21,443 nt of DNA from NCBI GenBank assembly GCA_045545435.1, contig JAZQAV010000026.1, forward strand, positions 1-21,443. Direction: 5' to 3'. Source of the stretch: UMGS1502 sp045545435. Its GTDB lineage: Bacteria > Actinomycetota > Coriobacteriia > Coriobacteriales > Eggerthellaceae. Numbering within the stretch: the stretch's first letter is position 1; each line of letters begins with the position of its first letter. The notes beneath the pieces are model-generated. The model saw nothing but the letters and a program-made list of their open reading frames with translations, did not search any database and had not been told where the DNA came from. Shown here in pieces: positions 21,326-21,443 of the stretch. Both the position numbers and the translations under genes were made by a program.

Positions 21326-21382
21326 CATGGGGGCTCACATCATTAAAAGCCGTTTTCGCCCGGTAATTTTCAGTTTGACGAC

Positions 21383-21427
21383 GCAACGTCGATTGCATCG
21401 TGACGCAGCAACGTCGATTGCATCGTG
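21383..21427. repeat. 25-bp-period tandem repeat at the right edge
   Basis: GCAACGTCGATTGCATCGTG occurs exactly at 21383-21402 and 21408-21427, separated by ACGCA. The array may continue past the end of the window. No gene is seen between the kinase start and the window end. Confidence 0.8.
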
Positions 21428-21443
21428 GTTGATCTCAGTTGCG

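Overview
The window looks like chromosomal DNA of a Gram-positive actinobacterium, most likely of the Coriobacteriia (Eggerthella/Slackia-like). This is inferred from moderate-to-high GC outside the insertion sequence, strong AGGAGG-type ribosome binding sites, peptidoglycan genes of the MurT/GatD and LCP type, a ferredoxin-domain aldo/keto reductase and a clostridial-like short phosphoglycerate dehydrogenase. No species can be fixed from the sequence alone.

Layout. Positions 1-1630 hold a nearly complete, GC-rich IS110-family element of the IS1111 type, with a DEDD transposase, a perfect 17-bp subterminal inverted repeat and a structured 3' non-coding end that probably encodes a bridge/seek RNA. 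A stretch with five TCGTGCACGA-like palindromes follows. Then, on the minus strand, come a single-ACT-domain protein (1843-2112), GTP cyclohydrolase I folE (2425-2985) and exodeoxyribonuclease III (3312-4100). Next is a minus-strand cell-envelope operon read right to left: a MurT-GatD fusion (7226-9376), an LCP-family glycopolymer transferase with a very long disordered cytoplasmic tail (4812-7178) and rlmH (4282-4752). The 3' end of rlmH is duplicated as a direct repeat just downstream, a layout reminiscent of SCC-type attachment sites.

A tRNA-Thr(CGT) with its own promoter and terminator sits at 9734-9809. An SRAP/YedK-type DNA-protein crosslink protein (9920-10768) ends in QLSLF, a textbook beta-sliding-clamp binding peptide. 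It is divergent from a small four-helix membrane protein (10861-11334), which is followed by an aldo/keto reductase with two 4Fe-4S motifs (11373-12491). A minus-strand pair, DUF2201/VWA protein (14321-16309) then MoxR-type AAA+ ATPase (12624-14159), forms a typical chaperone-like module. A family I.5-like zinc lipase without a signal peptide (16516-17592) is divergent from D-3-phosphoglycerate dehydrogenase serA (17817-18983). A LytS-type sensor histidine kinase with an extra C-terminal tail (19539-21215) closes the window.

Most longer intergenic spaces carry their own short tandem or inverted duplications (periods of about 60, 65, 66, 40, 26, 42 and 25 bp), which is unusual at this density. 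The most interesting observations are the clamp-binding tail on the SRAP protein, the rlmH 3'-end duplication, the MurT-GatD fusion, the candidate guide RNA of the IS and the two-way repeat cluster at 19190-19500.
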